DNA of 64,000 bases, taken from contig CM119263.1 in assembly GCA_051294375.1 (NCBI GenBank), forward strand, positions 19,615,377-19,679,376. Direction: 5' to 3'. Below are positions 13,938 through 27,363 of this stretch, piece by piece. This stretch comes from Paraspadella gotoi (lineage: Eukaryota; Chaetognatha). The notes under the pieces are model-generated. The model did not search any database, was not told the origin of the DNA, and was given only the letters and a program-made list of their open reading frames with translations. Position 1 is the first letter of the stretch; the number at the start of each line of letters is the position of its first letter. The position numbers and the translations under genes were made by a program.

Positions 13938-16799
13938 GGTATAAATATTTGATTATTCGGTGTATTCTAGGCTTTAGTAGGTTTTTAGATTCTTTATATT
14001 ACAGTGTAGCCTGCTATGTTGTTAATATATGCTATTTACAGGTGAAATGGAAGGCGTGTCGTTCATATTATTAGTACTAGTTGTAATTCCGTTGCTGATT
14101 GCATGTTTGCGATCGTTTGTCTGGTGCCATGTTGCGCGCGACATTGCTTGGGCCATATGAGTATTCTATTAAAACAACTCAAAATTGATATATAAAACCC
14201 TCATTCTCTGCTCGTTCACTATCTTCTCCTCTTCGTTTCAATGCATCTCATCTCTCTCTCTTCATCGATCCGCTCTCATTACTATCATTTTTTCTTAAAG
14301 TTTTTGAAAAAATCCGTTTTTCACTTTTTCCTCTCTCTTTCTTAACTCTCTATCACTCTCTCTATTCCTTCGGAGCACTTACCAGCCCTAGAGGGGAAAC
14401 ACGAAGTTTCTCACCTGTTTTCTGCGTGTAGATCCACCTTATCTTGTGCCTGACTTTTTTCTTTAATTTTTACTTTGTTATATTTCGCTTATTCGTCAGT
14501 AATTCCGACATCATTGGTTAAACTAAAAAAAGGAAGTACAAAAATATATGGAAACCTCCAAGGGACGAAGAACTCATTCGTCGTCTGTAAAAGAATATGT
14601 GGAACGAAAAACAAGACGATCATGATCGAACTGACGGAAAAAGAAAAGACGACAGACGAAGAAAAGAATGAGTAGAAGACGACCAAAGACAGTATTAAAC
14701 GAGCTTTATGTCTAATTGTATTATAAAATCAAAGAATAATGAGAGGAATAAAGCCGGGTTCCGTCAACTAGACAACAATATATTGGGGAACTAAAATTGC
14801 TCAGAAAGTGACAATCAGTTAGTTACAACAGATCGAGCACTGAGATGGCCTACTAGTTGATTCAATTAAAATGCAGAAACGACAGAAATACAAAACAGAA
14901 GAACATGGAGGAATTAAAATCTCATGAGAGAGTATAGACTGTTCTATGACTCCACCACACGACAATTTGAAAGTGGACGCCGGGAACAGATGGCGACCGA
15001 CGTTTGCCAACAAAACGAACGACGACCACCACCAACAACCACAACAACGGACGACGACGACGACGAATAGGCCGACGTTCCCCAAAGTCCGACGAAATGA
15101 AAAGAGAGAAATATCCTCTCCTATATTTTCCAATTTCAACGCCGACGTTTCCTTGGTCTTCGCGTGGATTTCTATTTTTTTTAACTTACGTTCCACTTTC
15201 TCCGCCCAGGTTTTCTTACTATAATGAATGATAGTTATTATTAATTCTAGTTATATGTATATTATTTGCTTTTTCTCACTGTTTTTTATTTATTTTAGAG
15301 TTGTATAGTTTTACATATTGAGTACGTTGTATAAGTTTTTTATCTTGAAATGTACAGATGAGTACTCACTCGACTTGATAATTATTGTAGAATTGTGTCG
15401 CTCAGGTACCTGATCATGTCTTATAGTGTGTTTATATATTCGGAGATAATTAACTACGGAAGTGACGAGAGTAAATTTTGTCATTTCATTGAGTACAAAC
15501 GATTTTTATTTTTATTTTACTCTTGAATTAAATAGTCGAATTCTAATTCTTTAATTGTTTTTTCTCGATTGTCTTCCGTCACGACTTACTCTTTCCTTTT
15601 CTTATTCACTTTTCTTACTGATTACTAACGAGGTGCTTCAGACATAATTAATAAAATCTATATATATCACAGACCTCGGAAATTAAATCGCCATTTTCGA
15701 AAAGTTTCTTTTAATTCTAGGTCTGACCGTCGCGTAGTTGGCGGAGACGTCGTACAAGACTAAACCTACGGCACACATTCTTCTCTGTCGATAACTCAGA
15801 ATTATTTCTTCATTTACTGGAGAAAACATCGAAATTGGCGTTAATTTTGATGAGCGATGACGTTTGCAGGATACAAACGTAGGTTTTTTTTTGTCGCGAC
15901 AGCGTTTTTCTGCAGGCTGGCCGTCCACTCGACGCTGTGCGTCATTTTGTCCACGGCTGCAGTTGCTGACTCGTCCTATTTTGTCTTTTGACAGAATTCG
16001 CCAACCGCTCAGAGCATTGGGCGTTACGCAGGGGTGATGGTATTGTGTTGCTTTGCTTGGGATCGGCTGATCAGATAAAGATTATGCGGGATCGTCCGTT
16101 CACTCGATGATCTATCCATTCACAGGATTGTTGGATGATAAATAATGATTATTCCCTTTATAAAGGTTGTTATATTTAAGATTATCAATACATTCACAGT
16201 CATGAAGTCTTGCTTTGTCAAATATGATCAGCAGTTAAGTAATTTTTAAAAATTTTATATGATAAACAGCGTATAATCAAGCTTTTTCTTTGCAGTTAAA
16301 GATAATGAATGATATTTTTTTTTTACAGACAAGAAGGTAGAAGCGTCCAGACTTGTTTATATCAAGCTGAAAACATTTTTATTATTTATTATTTTTGTTA
16401 TTTAAAACATTTTCAGCTACTACAAATTTGCTTGTTTTTTAGCTTTAACTGTAAAATACAAAGCAATTATAAAGGTTAGAGAAAATTTAATGGTAATTAA
16501 AATTAATTCAGACTTTCCCCTCTTTTTTAATTACAAAGATAAAACAAAAATTTTATATGCACTTCATTGAAATTTGTAATGCCAAACTGTTACTTTTAAC
16601 ATCGTATTAAAATCGATAGTGCGCTTATAGATTTATTGGAATAAATTTTAACCAAACTTTCTAGAAATGTCTCATGAGTTAGGGCTTTAGATTGATACCT
16701 TACAGCCGCAGCGACCTTGCCTAACCAGTTCAAGTCTTTTTTTTCAAAAAGATATCAAGAAATACTTTTTTTGTTATTACTTTTTTTGCATCTTGCAGT
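13938..16799. mobile_element. Possible interior of a degenerate ~3.3-kb TIR element
   Basis: Sequence between the inverted repeats. It holds no open frame resembling a transposase. The longest frames (for example 14819-15196 on -, 125 residues) are unrecognisable. It includes a short CT-rich block near 14.2-14.4 kb, an acgacgacg-rich patch near 15.05 kb and AT-rich sequence with a nested inverted repeat at 16293-16451. If this is a transposon it is non-autonomous or fully decayed. Two independent insertions of one repeat in opposite orientation would look the same. Confidence 0.35.
16293..16451. repeat. Nested inverted repeat
   Basis: Outer stem CAGTTAAAG (16293-16301) pairs with CTTTAACTG (16443-16451), and inner stem AGCTGAAAA (16365-16373) pairs with TTTTCAGCT (16410-16418). 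The loop between the inner arms is almost pure A/T. Two nested 9-bp stems in 160 bp suggest a foldback structure in a repeat element. Confidence 0.6.
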
Positions 16800-17018
16800 T
16801 TTTTTAACAACCTAACTTTTGGCCTTAAAAATGTGCTAGTTGGGATTGGTTTAAACTTTTTAAATTTTGTCCAAGGATAATATTATATCAGTTCAAAGAG
16901 GCAATGGTAAATAGATTGATTTAAAAAAAGTTTTCGTCTGTTTGCATACATAATTTTTAATACGCTGTAATTTTTGGATTTTGTCAAAAGTAAGTAAATA
17001 AGAGTCAGTAATTACTAG
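16800..17018 (-). repeat. Right copy of ~200-bp terminal-inverted-repeat-like sequence
   Basis: Inverted partner of 13733-13937. Outer edge near cagtaattac, after which a GA-rich tract begins. The two copies carry independent substitutions, as expected of an old element and unlike the indel-only differences of the gap-associated palindromes. Confidence 0.7.
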
Positions 17019-17225
17019 AGAGAGAGAGAGAGAGAGACACTGACAAAGACAGAGATCTAAAAGAAAAAGAGAGAGAATGCTCGCAGTCACGAACATGAGA
17101 GAGAGCAAGTGGGAAAGAGAAAAGAAAAAGGTGAGAGTTTTGGAAAGAGAAAAAGAGAGAGAGAGAGAGAGAAATATAGAGAGAGAGAGAGGGAGATAAA
17201 AAGGAAGAGAGAGCGCTAGATCTTT
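17019..17225. repeat. Interrupted GA-rich tract
   Basis: (GA)n at 17020-17037 and 17153-17190 with gagaca/gaaag interruptions; purine-only over long stretches. Confidence 0.85.
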
Positions 17226-17507
17226 ATTGTATAAATAGCCCTCCTCGCCCGGAGGTGTTTACCCAAAGAGGCGATTTGGCTGATATCGATGGTGTCGTTG
17301 TTGTTTGTTTGTTTTTTTCTTTTTCGTTTCCGCTCGAATCCAACGACGACGAAGATCGAACGACATCTCACGGGGTTTTTTTACTCTAGCGTCACGTGAT
17401 GACAATGTTTTTATTTTTAGTTTTTTTTATAAGGAACGTTTGTTTGTTATTTTATTGCGGACATGAAACGCCTGCCTCGTCGTGGCTGCTCGTCGTGCTC
17501 CTCGTTT

Positions 17508-17538
<31 letters not shown>

Positions 17539-18310
17539 CAACGACTGGAAATGTCGTCGTTTCGCATTAACGCTGTTGCACCGATTGTTGTACATTGTCG
17601 TCGTTGTCGTCGTCGTCGGTAATAAACTAATTCCCATGCGGTTTTGACAGAAAAAGGGAAAAACTTTTCACGAAATTTTTCGTCCGTGAAAAAGAGCCGA
17701 AGTGAAGGGAAACACCATTCACGCCATCTTTCGTCTTCAGACGTTGGCGGAATGGAGAATATTTCGTCTCGCGCCGTCGGCAATCTCTCTTTTTGAATTC
17801 CAGGTATCGCCAACTTCTGCATTTCGGCTCCTGACCTTCGTATCCTAGCAACCGAATCTCGCCTTTTAATTTTTTATTTCCTGTCTGAAAACATCAGAAT
17901 TTCGGTAACAAGACCCAATGACCCATATGTTTCAGCTTCTCACTATTTTCATCATGTATATCTAGATGATTAATTTTCTTTTATCGGATCGTATTTAGCG
18001 ATTTTTCTATGTTATGCATTTCAGGTTGTGAGTTCCTAATTTATTCCGTCGCCTCTACCGTACCAGGATTTTCTTGACTCACGACGTCTGACTGTCAGCA
18101 TCGCTATTCCGTAGTCGAGCAACGGATTCCCAACGTTTGTCAATTTCAAAGTCCGCTGCTTCTCTACTCCCGGCCTCCGTCGCCTGGGGATCGGCGATCG
18201 AATCCCGTCATCTGGATTCAGCGCCACGCCTCTTACCCTAGAAATTACCCGCGTCGCTGTTGCTGCGTCTTAATTTCTAGGTCTCCTCGTCATTAATAGT
18301 TTCTCCTTTT

Positions 18311-18314
<4 letters not shown>
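17226..18314. other. Non-coding spacer with CGT-rich patches
   Basis: (CGT)n-like runs at 17508-17537 and 17597-17620. Open frames on both strands are Val/Thr repeats. Nothing recognisable. Confidence 0.55.

Positions 18315-18394
<80 letters not shown>
18315..18394. repeat. (CT)n microsatellite
   Basis: Pure dinucleotide, about 80 bp. Confidence 0.98.
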
Positions 18395-18398
<4 letters not shown>

Positions 18399-19450
18399 CC
18401 TCACTCTCCTCTCTCTCCTTCTTTTCCTCTCCTCCCGTCCGTCATTCATTTCGCGGACCCAAAATTGGAACAGGAAACCCAATTTGTTCCAATTAGTCTC
18501 TGGCGTTTGGTCCTCAACCCACCCGTCTCCCACTTACCCAAAAAAAGAGATGGAATTCGTCTTTTGGTCAAAAAAAAACTTTTTTTTTGAGAAGAGGAAT
18601 GGGAAGAGGCAGGGTGGGTCTTCCTTGCTCTGGGGAGCCCCCCTGCAGGAATTATAGCAACGCCTAGAGAGAGAAAGAGAGAGAGTAGAGAGAGAAAGAG
18701 AAGCCCCAGTCTCGTCGGAGACTTTGCTTGCATATATTGCGAATTGCAATGCTGTCGTCAAGCGCGTCCCTTACGCTGATGGCGAAATCCGAGACCGGTG
18801 GCAAAGCGACGAATGGCATCTCGGGTGTCGACAACGTCCCGCCACCAGAGCGTCTTAGTGCGCCTCGCCCTCTCGCCCGACGACACGGCGGGGCTTCGCG
18901 TCGGTCGAGAGCCTTAACGGTTTACCGACAGGTGTTGGTAATGGCCTCTGTTCGGGATGTCGAAGAAAGCAGGTGGTCGCAGGTGCGAGGATGCCGGACG
19001 CCGAAAAAAGAGGAGAGAGAAAAAAAGGGTTCGAGAATCGCGAAAAGGAAGAAAGACGAAAGATTTCGTAACTTTGAATGTTCAGATTGTTCAGATCTTT
19101 TATCTTATACAAACAGATTGGTTTAGAAAGAGACAACCAGCCGATTATTTGAAGGAACGAATCTCAATGAAGGAAGACTCAAAAATTCAGAAAGCTTTAA
19201 GATTCGCCCGAAATCCGCTGCTCCTGCCAAATGCACAGCTCCTGGAAAATGTGATCGTTTTTTCCCGGATTTGCCACTTTTGCCAACTGGTGCGATATTG
19301 GCGTCTGCCGGAATTCAAGGACTTTTTCATCGGATTTGTTTTTGATGGGGTCACTTGTAAATTCTGCGCCCCGCCCTCTCTGCCCGAAAATTAAAGAAAA
19401 TTTATAGAAACCATAAAAAGATTCGAAGGAAAAAAGTCTCCTTAACTCAA
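18395..19450. other. Spacer, unrecognised open frames only
   Basis: Frames of 132 and 145 residues (18728-19126 and 18957-19394, +) overlap each other and minus-strand frames. They are Lys/Arg-rich and lack any domain I recognise. Confidence 0.45.
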
Positions 19451-19480
19451 AATCTCTCTCTCTCTCTCTCTCTTCTCTCA

Positions 19481-19541
<61 letters not shown>
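19451..19541. repeat. (CT)n with phase-shifting interruptions
   Basis: CT repeat with tt and cc doublets plus one tcatct. Confidence 0.95.
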
Positions 19542-19546
<5 letters not shown>

Positions 19547-21368
19547 CTTTCTATCCTTTTCTGTCTCTATTTTTTAGAATAGTTTGAACAAAAATCGACA
19601 ATTACTTCTACTTCTACTCACTTATGCTACTGTATTCAATTAGACGCAGGAGGCTTCCCGCATCAACACAAGAGGAGTTTCAATATTTTTGCATATTTCT
19701 TCCGATTTTTTTTTTACGAGAGGCAGGAACGAATCTTTGAATCATTGAATCTTTATGAATTTTTAAACGATTTTTCTTTTCGAGGATTTGAGTTCGGAGG
19801 CCTTCAGCGATTTGCATTTGAAAATCGTGAGGAACAAAACGGAAACTGATCAAAAAGGGATGATACATAGAGAAAACCTAGGAATACAACTAAACATTTA
19901 CATATCAAAACAAAACTAAAACAACATAAACCAAATATTAAAAAACAGGACACCGATGATAAAAAAAAAGTCGTAAACAGGCCACCATTAAAAATCCTTC
20001 ATTGTCTTTTCGTCGAAAGGATCCGTATGTTCCGCTTTCCCGCGTTATCAGCCTCGGCTGCGTCGTCGGCTGCGCCGCCGGTAGCGTCAGTGGTGGCGCC
20101 TTCCCTGGAGGATGACACCCATGACGAATTCGCTCCCACCGGCGGGCGCGCGTCCGTACGTGCCCGACGGCGCGTACGTGCCAGTCCGCGTCGCCCTCTC
20201 CCTCTCAATGAGTATCTGTCTTACCCCTCACTTTTTCCTAGCCTCTCCCTTCCTTTCATCATCTTTCTCCTTCCCTTGCTGTCGGCTCCTCACTCACACA
20301 AACCTACGATCCCACACTCAACTTTGTCTACTTGTGGAAGGCGTTGCTGCACCGTTGGCGTGAGCTTGGCGTTGACATCGAGGAAAATTGGCGCAGAACT
20401 GAACTGACGCTCTACGCATACAGATTACGGACGATGCCGGCCGACTTGGGCGTGGCAAAAGGAAAACCAAATTCGAGTAATTTTTTTTCTTTTATATTGG
20501 AATTCGACTCCCTCGTTATATTCCTCATTGCTCTCGATCTTATCTTCATTACTGTCGATGTTAATCTGTTGTCACTGATCCTTTCGTCAATTATATATGT
20601 TTATCTTACTAAGTTGACAATTTTGTTGCTGCAATTAGCTGTTAAGCTCTGTAAAATCCTTTTGATGTAGAGTACTTGAATATTATTAAAATTAGACAAA
20701 AATAAGAAATGCCCAAACTATTTATTTTTATTTATTTTTTGCGTCTATTTTATAGTTTTCAATAACTTGATAGAGTTCGATGTATATTACAAAGTTTTAG
20801 CTAAGTACGTAAATCCAAACACAATAGTATATTTCCGGCGACGCGATTAGTCAAAATGCCGTTCTTATAGAGACGCTGGTGACTGTCTCGATAAGGTCGG
20901 CTCCGCGCACACTACGACGTTCGTCCGTCTTATAGGTTAGTATGCAGGGAGGTCGGCGGATTCACTGGAGAGACCAGTAGAGACGACGGAGGAAGCGAAG
21001 AGAACCCCCGAGAAATATTTCGCAGTGATTCTGGGACGAAATTCGGCAGCGTCGACCTCAAACTTGTCGGCGCAACGACAAGTTTTCAGAAATATATCTT
21101 CTATGATGTTCTAAAAATCTCTTCCGATTTAAAAAAAAGCATATATGTCTTTTAAATGGGCAGAGCTCGGGGTTGTGGGAGGGAATTCGAAGCGCGCTGT
21201 TTAAGGGCTGGAAAAAAGGGGTCTTGGGTCATTTGGACTGACTTGAAGAAACGAACGAAAATGGCGTTTAAACCGATGCTCGCACATGTGCCGTCGGGGG
21301 ACATTTATCCCGGGCGGTTCGCGGTCCAAGTGCCTCGTTATTGGAATGAGGGAGATAGAGAGCGAGCG

Positions 21369-21410
<42 letters not shown>

Positions 21411-24400
21411 TCCTTATTTGATATACGGGCCTCAAAGGAGTTCGTCGTCGCGGTGCTTTCGAGAGAGGGAATGGTTCAAACGTGAAAGTTGTTCTCAAAA
21501 TTGGTCATGTAAAGACGAAACAGCTGAGATCTCTCTCAAGTGTTAAAATTTGGGCGATAATTCGAGCGACTGTTAAAGCATACATCGCACCAGCATTGAG
21601 CAGTGAAAAATTGTTATTTCGCGTTTAAAGTTGCATTCGTAGCGACTCGCGAGAAAATTAGTTTCAAAGCTTAACGCAGACTTAGAAAACTGTTGTCAAT
21701 GTTCTTAGGCTTTTGACTCTGGCGAAGCTGAGGAACAAGATTTATTAGCATTCCGTGGCAATATAGCTTTAATATGTGACGGACGATGCTCCGTTACTGA
21801 TCCGTCAAACTCGATGATTGATATCACCTTGCCGCGTTCCGCTACGTCGTATTGCGTCTCGCAGTGTCTTTTCTGTACGTCTCGCTGCGACGCATTGCAT
21901 CTTGCATCTCTCTACTTTACTTATTGCTGCTAACTCACTTTTGTTTGTCGGCTTACTTTATCGTGTTGGGTTTTGCTGCATTCCTCTTCGTCTTTCAGCA
22001 TAGAGCATCATGAGCCCTTTACTTTATCCTTTTGCATTAAGCTGTAGCATATTTTACCTCTCACTATTTCAGCTGCTTCTCGTTGTGTTTTCATTTCGAT
22101 ACGTCGTGTTACGTCATGCTGCGAGAATCGTTTAATTTCTATATGGCGTCGACGTCTGCCCTACTTATTTCCCCTCGAACGACGAGCTTAACCGAATTCT
22201 TCTTAAATCACTTTCTGACCTACAATCGTCTCCACTCGATAATTTATTTTTGTCTTTCTAAAAAGCATTATGTATTTATGATTATGATTTTTTTCTTCGT
22301 TTTCAATTTGAGGATCGCTCTAGTTTCATTTTGACTATTTGCCGCATTTTACAGTGCACCTTTTACAGTTCGAATTTTATTTTATTTTTTACCTTCTAAC
22401 ATTTTACAATTATTCCTTTTCCATTACAATCCTCGCCATTGCCATTTGTCTGATATCCCAAATGCCATTATCCCACATTCGACCGACTTTGTCGTCGTAA
22501 TTCGTGATGTTCTTCTTTTTCCATCTTTTCGACTTTTCATTCAATCCAGCCACATAAAACCAAGATTTTTGTGACTCGCCTTCATTATCATTTTCTAATA
22601 AAGACTCATCGATGATTTAATGTCGTTAAAGATTCAAAACAAATCTTTCTTTTGTCATAGACAATACCTTACCCCATCAAGGATAGAAACCCAACATCAT
22701 ACGTTCGATACCGAGAGAAAATGAACTCTTTTCGTCGCGAAACAGTGCCCATTGCCCAAACTCAATACCGATCGGCGCCTATTCCTATTTTTATCATATA
22801 AGAGAAGAACTTTTGATTCAACCGAAATAATATTATAGAGGGATATTAGTTAAGCTAAGTATACTGCTATTTAGGACCCCATAACTCCTTACTTCATACC
22901 TAACTATTCAGTTCGTTAAATGAATTAAAAAATTAGAAAAAATAAGTTTGATTATGTAGCATAATGTTTGATTATAAATAAAGCAAAAATAAAACAGATT
23001 TTTATGAAATATACATGTACATGGCGGACGTAGAGCCAAAAATCCTCCTTCGATTTTCCCGCCCTTTCTCGCTGGATCCCTTCACTCTTTAAATATGTAA
23101 ATCACAAGAAAAAAATGTTTTTTTAACTTTTTTTTAAACTTCTTTCTCAGAGCTCTGTTTTCTTCTTTTACATTCACTGCGTCTTCAATAACTCCCGTCT
23201 TAATTCATGAACTGTTTGCATTCATTCCCGTTCTCGCAATCTTTCATCATGGCGGCGAGATTCATACGAGATTGTTTGGTAACCAAAAATTGAGTTATGT
23301 AATAAAGTGGAATGACATCTGATAATGTTTGTGAGTCCTTCGTGTTGGTTGAACATTTACCTCTGTTTAACACCGTTAAAAAAAAACTGTCTGGAACACG
23401 ACTACTGTCGACTCTGTGAATCGCCGCTGAGTCCCAGCCCTTCACCCCCCTATTTTCCTATCCCCTTCTTTGTCGCCGTTCCGCGGTTTTTTTGAATTTT
23501 TTAGCTCGGGCGGTGATAAGGAGGGTTTTTAGTTGGACAAACAAAAGGCTTCGACGAAAACGCGCGGGAAAACGAAGGGAGAAGAAAGAAAAAAAAAAAA
23601 AAGAGAAAAAATTATTGAAATGACGCGCCTTTGTATTTTCTTCTCTGGTCGGTGTTTATTCGTCTTGCTCCTTGGTCTTTCTTTCCCTAAGTTTTGACAT
23701 TTTTTTCCCTGATTTTCTGTTGTAAACTTTCATAAATCGCAATGACGTGAGGTAAAAGACAACTCAGTCAGACCCATGTCTCAAGCTTTTTTTTTCTTTT
23801 AAAACGGAAATTTTTTGTTTAAAGACGATATTCATACCGATCCCATTACACAGTCTCACAGTCTCTCGACCTCGCAGCTTCTCAAACTTCGCCTTTCCCT
23901 TTTGTCCGTCTTCGATCTTCTTCTTCCTCCTAAAACTTTTTTCCTTTTCATTTCCTTTCCTCGACTCAAACCTTTCGCTCGATTCTCTCCAACGCCCACA
24001 ATCTCCGCCCCTTTCATTCAGTCATTTCGCTTCAGACCGTCTCCCGGTTTGTACCCTTTGGTATTTCATCATTCATCATTTCCCTTTATTAAATGATGGC
24101 TCAGCCCGCCTTCCCATCGCCCCTTGAATTGTTTCGCACCCTCTCCATTCTCCAACCCTCCGCAAACCCCATGTCCCGTGCAACGAGCCGACTTTTTACC
24201 TCGCCACTCCTTATTTGGACCACGCCCACCAGAGGGCCGAACTCTGTGAACCATTAACGTGAGTAAACATTCATTTCCAACTCGCGACGCTCTTTTCCTT
24301 CTAAACTAAATGTTTTCGGGGTCGCGGGGGTCAAAAGAGTCCCAGAATGACGTCTGGGGAAAAGTGGGGGGCGGGGTAGGACAAGGAAAAGTGGCGACGA

Positions 24401-24960
24401 GTTGAGGAGATGAGGAAGTTAAGATCAGAGACATGAATTGGATAAGTGGTTTAGAGTTTATACGAATGGAAAAGAGTCACGAGTAAAGGGCTAAGGCGAG
24501 GGACCTCGACCAGTTTAGTTAGATCCATGGTAAGTAGGGTAAGGGGCTGAATCTTAACAGATTTTGGACGATGGACAAATGATTTTAATAGATTCAATTT
24601 CCAGAAAAAAATGATAATTGAAGCACAGCGTATGCACTCTCTGCTGTTTGGAGGAAAGAAATTAGCAATGATTTTTTTAAAATACCCATCTCATCCCGAT
24701 CCCAGGTACGTACAACTTGCGTCTTTACTAAGAATTTATAAAACCATTTAAATTCTCATTTCGTATTAATTTTCCGCGCAGTAAACAATGCAACGGTAAA
24801 TGGTTCGCTTCCGTTGCCTGTCCATCTGCAATATCGCTGCGAGCCTGCGACCGACATCCATTTCGCGTTTCCCCCTTTCGCTTCGAACTCACATCTGCTT
24901 TCCTCGACGACGCCGGCCTTTTTGCTTTTCACGGATTTATCCCTCGCTCCGCTTTTCAAT
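19542..24960. other. Long non-coding spacer; one possible exon at ~20.31-20.46 kb
   Basis: GC-richer at 20.0-20.45 kb, where a plus-strand frame around 20314-20460 looks protein-like (see findings). Otherwise AT-rich with scattered stops. (GA)n at 21370-21407. No known gene, RNA or transposon protein found. Confidence 0.5.
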
Positions 24961-25900
24961 CAATTTTTTTTTTTAAAGGGGAACCACTTCGCCACTTTGC
25001 CATTTTGCCGCCGGATGGCGTGACCGATTTGCCATTTTGCCATTTTCCCCCCCCGCTGGCCACCTCGCCCCTTTCTTCGGTTCTCGCCCGGAGTTTCTCT
25101 TCTATTTTCTGCCTTCGTTTCGGTCGCAGAGGTTTTCTGGTCATCAGGCTGACCTTCGTTGTTGTCGCAAACCTTGGTCGTCGTCGTCGGCCTCTTCGCC
25201 CTCGTCGTCGACTTATTCGTCGTCGTCTTCTAGTTTTCTTATTGGTCATCGTCGTCGTCGTCGACTCTCGCTTTCCTTAAAAGATTTGTCACCAACTGAA
25301 AGGGAAGGCTAAAAAGAGGCGAGCCGCGAGGGGGGAGGGGGAGGAAGCGGGGAGGAAGAGAAGGGGGAGGAGATGTTAATTTGGCTTCGGCCAAATTCTA
25401 GAGGAGCATAGAGTCGAGGACTTTCGCGGTGTCGAGAAGAAAAAGGGGCCAGTTAATTGAGTCTAAGTTTAGGACAAGAGAAACAGTTGAGCGACGCAGT
25501 TGAGGCTGAGTCACTTTCCATCATTTTACGGTCGACGGCTTCAAATTGAAAAAAAAGCTAAGGAAAGGTATTTATTCAATGAAAATTAAACTTTATTTCT
25601 GACAATTTCCGTAGTGTCCTGATATCTCGTGGGTATAATATAAAGCCCATGACATGGATATGTAAAAAAAGCAGGTAAATTTAGTGATGAGGTGATAATT
25701 AAATTCAACTTTCACGATGCAACGATATGATAGGAAAAAAGCGATTAAAACTGATTAGGCGTCTCCAGGAAACTGGAAACAACGACGACGTCAACGACGC
25801 GGCAAAGCACGCGTCAAACACTGGGGCAGATATGGTGACAGACGTTGAAAGAGGAAAGACCAGAAAAAAATGAACAAGGTTAACGAAGAGAATGGCGGTT

Positions 25901-25902
<2 letters not shown>
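24961..25902. other. Spacer with CGT-rich and G-rich patches
   Basis: Short tandem ttgccattttgcc units at 24997-25048, CGT-rich at 25180-25262, G-rich purine tract at about 25325-25375. No gene. Confidence 0.55.
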
Positions 25903-25945
<43 letters not shown>

Positions 25946-25990
25946 TCTCTTCTCTCTTCTCTCTCTTCTCTCATCTCTCTCCTCTCTCTC
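25903..25990. repeat. (CT)n, pure then degenerate
   Basis: Pure to about 25943, then broken by tt/cc doublets. Confidence 0.95.
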
Positions 25991-27068
25991 TTCCGCAAAA
26001 CACGCTATCAACGACACAAGCGTCACAACGAAGCGTGACGCCACCCTTTCAAAACCTTCGTTAATCTAAGATGAAAGAGAAAAAAACAATTTAGCGAACT
26101 TTTCTTCGTTAAATCGAATTTCGTGAAGAAGACGAATGAATGAGGAGAGGAAAAAGAGAAAAAGGGAAAAGAAGTGAGGCCATCATGAAGGTGAGGTAAC
26201 GATGGCAGCCGCGTAATGACTCTGGCATTCCCTGAAATTGCAAAGAAAGAAGTCGCTTCAATAGACCGATAACCGTGAGACGGCAGTTGAGGACTGCGGC
26301 AGCGGCGGCAGCGGCGAAGGAGGCTGCGGCTGCGAGGAGAGTGGCGTTAAAGGGGAGTGGTCGTAAAAAATGCGGCGAAGCAGGAATTAAATAGAATAAT
26401 TAGATAGCATCTCTCCATTAACTGAATTTCACTGAAGATAACAAAGACTGCCATCTAAGTAAATGTCAACTGTGGGCGAAGACTATGATGAACTGGAAAT
26501 TGGTGGTTCCCCTGGTACGAGTGCGGGAGGTTGAAGTTTCTCGTCGAAAGTCGGTTATGTTTGCTGCTAATATTAAGTTAAGTATAAATATTGAAGATAG
26601 CGTAAGGATGGATGAGTCTCGAAAGTTGCTGCTTCAAGGCCATGAAAAATGAGGGTCATGGAGGATATTCCCGCCCCTTGGGAAAAAGAAGTAAAAAAAA
26701 AAGATTAAAAGCAAATATTACAGATTGTATAGTGTCAAAATGAGATGTGAAGTTGTCCACAGTTGTTATATTGTCGTCCGAGCATTTTTGTAATCTCCTC
26801 GATGTCTTCATCTGAGGCGCTTTGTGAGTGTTGTTTTTGTTGTTGTAGTTGTTTGTGTTTACCTGGAGAAATAATTTGAGTTTTTTGTGATTAAGTCTTC
26901 GTGGTCGTGATATTTCTCATCTTACAACTCATTTTTTAAGTTGACCTCCTTGAGAAGAGGACACTGTTCTTTTAATTGTTGTCTTTGTCGACTTCGGTTT
27001 GAAGTTGCGTCCTCAAATCGTTAAAAAGACGGACGTTTCTTCCTTTGATGCGGCACCGTAGTTTTTAA
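25991..27068. other. Non-coding spacer with a GCN tract
   Basis: gcggcagcggcggcagcggc at about 26299-26318 could encode poly-Ala but has no supported exon around it. No gene called. Confidence 0.5.
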
Positions 27069-27119
27069 CGAGAGAGAGAAAGAGAAAGAGAGAGAGAGAG
27101 AGGAGAGGAGAGGAGAGAG

Positions 27120-27156
<37 letters not shown>

Positions 27157-27159
27157 TGG

Positions 27160-27212
<53 letters not shown>

Positions 27213-27237
27213 GAGAGAGAGAGAGTAGAGCAGAGAG
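27069..27237. repeat. Degenerate (GA)n tract
   Basis: About 170 bp of GA broken by gg and single-base phase shifts. Confidence 0.95.
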
Positions 27238-27335
27238 AGAGCGTGCTCATTTGGCACTAAGCGCGCGATGCCGAGTCTCGATCGCTCACCTTGGAACAAT
27301 TTCTTTTCGCCCCCGCGATGTTTAAAAGGGAGAAA

Positions 27336-27363
27336 AGGTGAGGTGAGGTGAGGTGAGGTGAGG
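27336..27363. repeat. (GGTGA)n microsatellite
   Basis: Five to six units of a pentanucleotide. Confidence 0.95.

Noticed and set aside
26299-26318. GCN repeat that could encode poly-Ala followed by a basic tail
   Set aside because: No start codon, no supported splice site and a stop soon after. Left as a simple repeat.
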